A model generated the notes under the pieces. That model saw only the letters and a program-made list of their open reading frames with translations, had not been told where the DNA came from and did not search any database. A program made the position numbers and the translations under genes. A stretch of 64,000 nt of DNA from JAHIZC01 sp043813305. Its GTDB lineage: Bacteria > Omnitrophota > Gorgyraeia > Gygaellales > Profunditerraquicolaceae. The stretch covers positions 1 through 64,000 of the forward strand of contig JBDRLC010000017.1 in NCBI GenBank assembly GCA_043813305.1, read 5' to 3'. Numbering within the stretch: position 1 is the first letter of the stretch; each line of letters opens with the position of its first letter. Shown piece by piece: positions 61,408 to 64,000 of this stretch.

Positions 61408-63575
61408 ATATCTATTCCGTTTCATCACTAATAGCATCGTCATTTTGTCTCTCGCTTGGTATCTTTGTTTTTACTAGGCGGCGCTGGGATAGAAAATGTA
61501 AGGTCTTCGCAATGGCCAGTTCTCTGATTGGCCTTTGGTCATTATTCCCTTTTGCTCTATCTATGGCTAGGAGCACAGAAGAAGCATTACTCTTCGGCCG
61601 CTTAACCTATTTACCGGCAATTTTTACTGCTCCGGTTTGGGTGCATTTTATGCTCAGCGCTGTAAAAGAAAAGAGGCTAAAAATAGATAGTGTTATATTA
61701 ACTATTGCTTATCTTCTTTCCACACCGTTCCTCTTTGTCAGCTTTAGCCCGCTCTTTATTAAGGGAGTAAACCGCTTTGCTCCTCATTTCTCAGTTATAC
61801 CGGGGCCACTCTTTAAATATTTCATCTTGGCCTTCTCGCTGATCTTTATACTATATTTTTGGGCAATACTCTATCCTTTAAAGACTGCAAAAGGTTATTA
61901 CAGGAACCAATTAAGATTCATATTAATCTCATCAATCTTTGGTGTTCTAAGCGGATTCCTTCACTTTGGCGCTGCTTATTTCGGCAGAGAACCAATACCC
62001 CACGACTTCCTGCTGATAATTTATACAAGCTTATTTGCCTATGCGATTATAAAATACCGCTTAATGGACCTTACGGTTGCCATCACCAGAACCGGCATCT
62101 TCATGGCAGTATATACATTGACAATCGGTGTACCCTTTGCACTTGCTCTTAAATATCACGATTACCTGGTTCAAACTTACGGGCCAAATTGGTGGATATT
62201 ATTAGCTGCTGTAATGGCGATTTCCGCTACGGTCGGGCCGTTTATTTACATCTACCTTGACCGTAAAGCCGAACGCAGGCTGCTTCATGAACAACGCCGC
62301 TACCAGGAAACCTTACGGCAGGCAGCAAGAGAAATGGCACGAATTCATAATCTAAAAAAATTATTGAATCTGATTGTCCATACGGTTACCAGTACGGTGC
62401 GGATCTCTCACTCTGCAATATACCTGTTAAATAAAAAATCAAGCCAATATATATTACAAGCAAGCCACAATCTTAAAAAACAACAGCAAAACATAATTAG
62501 TGAAGAAAGTCATTTGGTTACCTGGCTAAGAGAACATAAAGAACCCTTAGTTTATGATGAAGTAAACCGGAAATCTCAGGAGCGGCGTAAGAGCGTTTTT
62601 AAAGAACTAGGGTTACAAATGCAGTCTTTGAATGCCGCGCTGATTGTTCCCGGATTTCTTGAGGACCGCATAATCGGCTTGTTAACTCTGGGGGAAAAAC
62701 GTTCAGGGAAGATGTACTCTACTGAAGACTTAAATACATTCACACTTTTAGCTAATCAGGCTGCTCTTGCAATTGAAAACGCATTGCTTTACGAAAATAT
62801 TGAGGACCAGGTAAAACAGCGGACAGAAGAACTTGTAGAGGTCCAAAAACAGCTTATTCAGGCAGAAAAACTAGCTACCGTTGGAACTCTGGCCGGCGGT
62901 GTAGCGCATGAGATCAATAATCCGCTAACAGCGATACTAACAAATGCACAAATGCTTTTATTAAACGCAGATAACATCGATTCTGAATCAAAGGAATCTC
63001 TTGAGTTAATTGAAGAGGCAACGAAAAGATGTAGAAATATAGTCAAGAAAATGATGGCTTATGCAAAAAAGCCCTTAGAAACTGCCCAGACAGTAGAGGT
63101 AGATATTTCAGAGGTTGTAGACAAAGTACTTTCTTTTCTTGAATATCAACTGGAGCAGGATAATATTAAAGTAGTAAAGGAGTCAAGAAAAGGCCAATAT
63201 TTAATAATGGGTAATGCTAATGAACTAGAGCAGGTATTAACAAATATGGTCTTGAATGCTAAGGACGCCATTAAACAAGTAAAGAAATCCGGACTTATAT
63301 ATATCCTCTTACTAGAGGATCGCGATTGGATAAAGATTCAGATAAAAGACGAAGGCAAGGGGATAGAAAAAGAGGTGCTTCCCAAAATCTTTGATCCATT
63401 CTTTACCACTAAAGAAGTTGGTAAAGGGCTGGGGCTCGGCTTATCCATCTGTCAGTCTATTGTAGAGAAGCATAACGGCTTAATAAAAATACAATCAGAG
63501 GTAAATAAAGGCTCTATATTTACCATAAGACTTCCTAAGATAAAAAAAGAAAGTAGGATAAAAGCTAAGGTTTAA
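61404..63575 (+). CDS. 7TM/GAF sensor histidine kinase
   Basis: A 723-aa membrane sensor. Residues about 1-235 contain seven hydrophobic helices (7TM N-terminal sensor type), followed by a coiled segment, a GAF-like domain (about 315-460), a coiled coil (EDQVKQRTEELVEVQKQLIQ), HisKA with His502 in GVAHEINNPLTAI, and HATPase_c with N box NMVLNAKDAI, G1 DEGKGIE, F box FDPFFTTKEVG and GLGLGLSI. The ATG overlaps the AAR stop (ATGA), so it belongs to this operon. The N-terminal membrane part could sense lipid or membrane state. A cognate receiver follows 5 nt later. Confidence 0.92.
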   Translation: MNIYSVSSLIASSFCLSLGIFVFTRRRWDRKCKVFAMASSLIGLWSLFPFALSMARSTEEALLFGRLTYLPAIFTAPVWVHFMLSAVKEKRLKIDSVILTIAYLLSTPFLFVSFSPLFIKGVNRFAPHFSVIPGPLFKYFILAFSLIFILYFWAILYPLKTAKGYYRNQLRFILISSIFGVLSGFLHFGAAYFGREPIPHDFLLIIYTSLFAYAIIKYRLMDLTVAITRTGIFMAVYTLTIGVPFALALKYHDYLVQTYGPNWWILLAAVMAISATVGPFIYIYLDRKAERRLLHEQRRYQETLRQAAREMARIHNLKKLLNLIVHTVTSTVRISHSAIYLLNKKSSQYILQASHNLKKQQQNIISEESHLVTWLREHKEPLVYDEVNRKSQERRKSVFKELGLQMQSLNAALIVPGFLEDRIIGLLTLGEKRSGKMYSTEDLNTFTLLANQAALAIENALLYENIEDQVKQRTEELVEVQKQLIQAEKLATVGTLAGGVAHEINNPLTAILTNAQMLLLNADNIDSESKESLELIEEATKRCRNIVKKMMAYAKKPLETAQTVEVDISEVVDKVLSFLEYQLEQDNIKVVKESRKGQYLIMGNANELEQVLTNMVLNAKDAIKQVKKSGLIYILLLEDRDWIKIQIKDEGKGIEKEVLPKIFDPFFTTKEVGKGLGLGLSICQSIVEKHNGLIKIQSEVNKGSIFTIRLPKIKKESRIKAKV

Positions 63576-63580
63576 ATAAG

Positions 63581-63967
63581 ATGGCAAAAAGAATATTGGT
63601 AGTAGATGATGATAAGTTGGTATTGATGACATTAAAAAGGTTATTGAGAATGGAAGGCTATAATGTGACTACTGCCCTAAGCGGCGCAGCTGCACTTAGG
63701 CATATAGATGAAGAAGACTTTGATTTAAATATAGTTGATGTTAAGATGCCGCAAATGAACGGAATAGAAACTGTGAAAGAAATCAGAAAACATCTAACGG
63801 AAAAAAAGAAAAACCCTATCCCGGAGGTCTTTATCACTGCTTATGCAAAAGAAGAGATATATAAAGAGGCATTACTTTTAGATGCGGCAGGATATATGCA
63901 AAAGCCATTTGATCTCAAGGCATTACTAGATATCACAGAAAGAATCATAGGGAAAGAAAAGGAATAG
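63581..63967 (+). CDS. Single-domain response regulator
   Basis: A 128-aa receiver without an output domain. Acid pocket Asp9-Asp10 and Asp11, phospho-acceptor Asp53 in VDVKMPQMNG, Thr in FITAYAK, and the conserved Lys in MQKPF. It most likely receives phosphate from the preceding kinase and relays it, or acts by protein contact. Another receiver begins 1 nt after it. Confidence 0.93.
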   Translation: MAKRILVVDDDKLVLMTLKRLLRMEGYNVTTALSGAAALRHIDEEDFDLNIVDVKMPQMNGIETVKEIRKHLTEKKKNPIPEVFITAYAKEEIYKEALLLDAAGYMQKPFDLKALLDITERIIGKEKE

Positions 63968-63968
63968 T

Positions 63969-64000
63969 ATGGCTAAGAAAATATTAGTTATTGATGATGA
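63969..64000 (+). CDS. Start of a second response regulator (cut by window edge)
   Basis: The last 32 bases encode MAKKILVIDD, the beta-1 strand and acidic pair of a receiver domain, almost a copy of the preceding gene's N-terminus. The rest lies outside the window, so an output domain cannot be judged. Confidence 0.8.
   Translation, partial: MAKKILVIDD

Noticed and set aside
61859..62152. 97-codon frame within the histidine kinase on +
   Set aside because: Out-of-frame shadow over the membrane helices of the kinase; no start signal.
1..64000. CRISPR array, prophage or insertion sequence
   Set aside because: No regularly spaced repeats, transposase, integrase or phage structural genes were seen; the excisionase-like protein stands alone.

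Overview
The window is about 64 kb of a compact bacterial chromosome with moderate to low G+C. Every supported gene lies on the + strand, usually with 0-20 bp between genes or short overlaps. The best guess for the host is the PVC superphylum, most likely an uncultured Omnitrophota (former OP3). The reasons are the EF-Tu switch I sequence, which resembles the planctomycete version as I recall it; one uninterrupted RNA polymerase/ribosomal protein supercluster; a fused SecDF; and short palindromic intergenic repeats of a kind common in such genomes. No rRNA gene is present to confirm this.

Layout. 1-598: untranslated region with several hairpins, ending in a consensus promoter. 599-6220: recA, an HtrA protease, recX, alaS. 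6320-12683: histidine genes hisD, hisB, hisH, hisA, hisF, hisI with a small lipoprotein inserted, then trpE. 12701-20013: rpsP, yajC, fused secDF, a strongly reduced Mfd-like translocase, a SurA-like chaperone, pdxA, rsmA. 20014-50603: tRNA-Thr, rpmG, tRNA-Trp, secE, nusG, rplKAJL, rpoBC, rpsLG, fusA, tuf, then the complete S10-spc-alpha series through secY, adk, map, infA, rpmJ, rpsM, rpsK, rpsD, rpoA and rplQ (rpmD/L30 is missing). 50620-58885: an aminotransferase, LeuC/LeuD-type hydro-lyase subunits split by pilT, an NAD-type isocitrate/isopropylmalate dehydrogenase, malate dehydrogenase, dihydrolipoamide dehydrogenase, lipB and a free-standing lipoyl domain, closed by a clear terminator. 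58937-64000: a new transcription unit with its own promoter and flanking operators, encoding a small excisionase-like DNA-binding protein, a PlsC acyltransferase, a START-domain/acyl-ACP-reductase fusion, a 7TM-type histidine kinase and at least two single-domain response regulators (the last cut by the window edge).

How it fits together. The middle 30 kb is core transcription/translation machinery. The 50.6-58.9 kb block looks like carbon metabolism around citrate/isocitrate/2-oxoglutarate or leucine synthesis, with the lipoylation parts of a 2-oxoacid dehydrogenase or similar complex. The last block looks like a regulated lipid-modification module: acyl chains handled by PlsC and reduced to aldehydes by an enzyme resembling the cyanobacterial acyl-ACP reductase, next to a two-component system.

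The most notable items are (1) the START-AAR fusion and its neighbourhood; (2) a repeated three-hairpin element after rpmG and after infA in which the stem sequences change but pairing is kept; (3) palindromic leaders before hisD and leuD that carry the Shine-Dalgarno between repeat arms and have mutually exclusive pairings; (4) a frameshift at an A11 run inside leuD; (5) an Mfd lacking its UvrA-binding and C-terminal regulatory regions; (6) a 124-bp insertion that duplicates the 3' end of tRNA-Trp. All family assignments were made by reading motifs; no database search was run.
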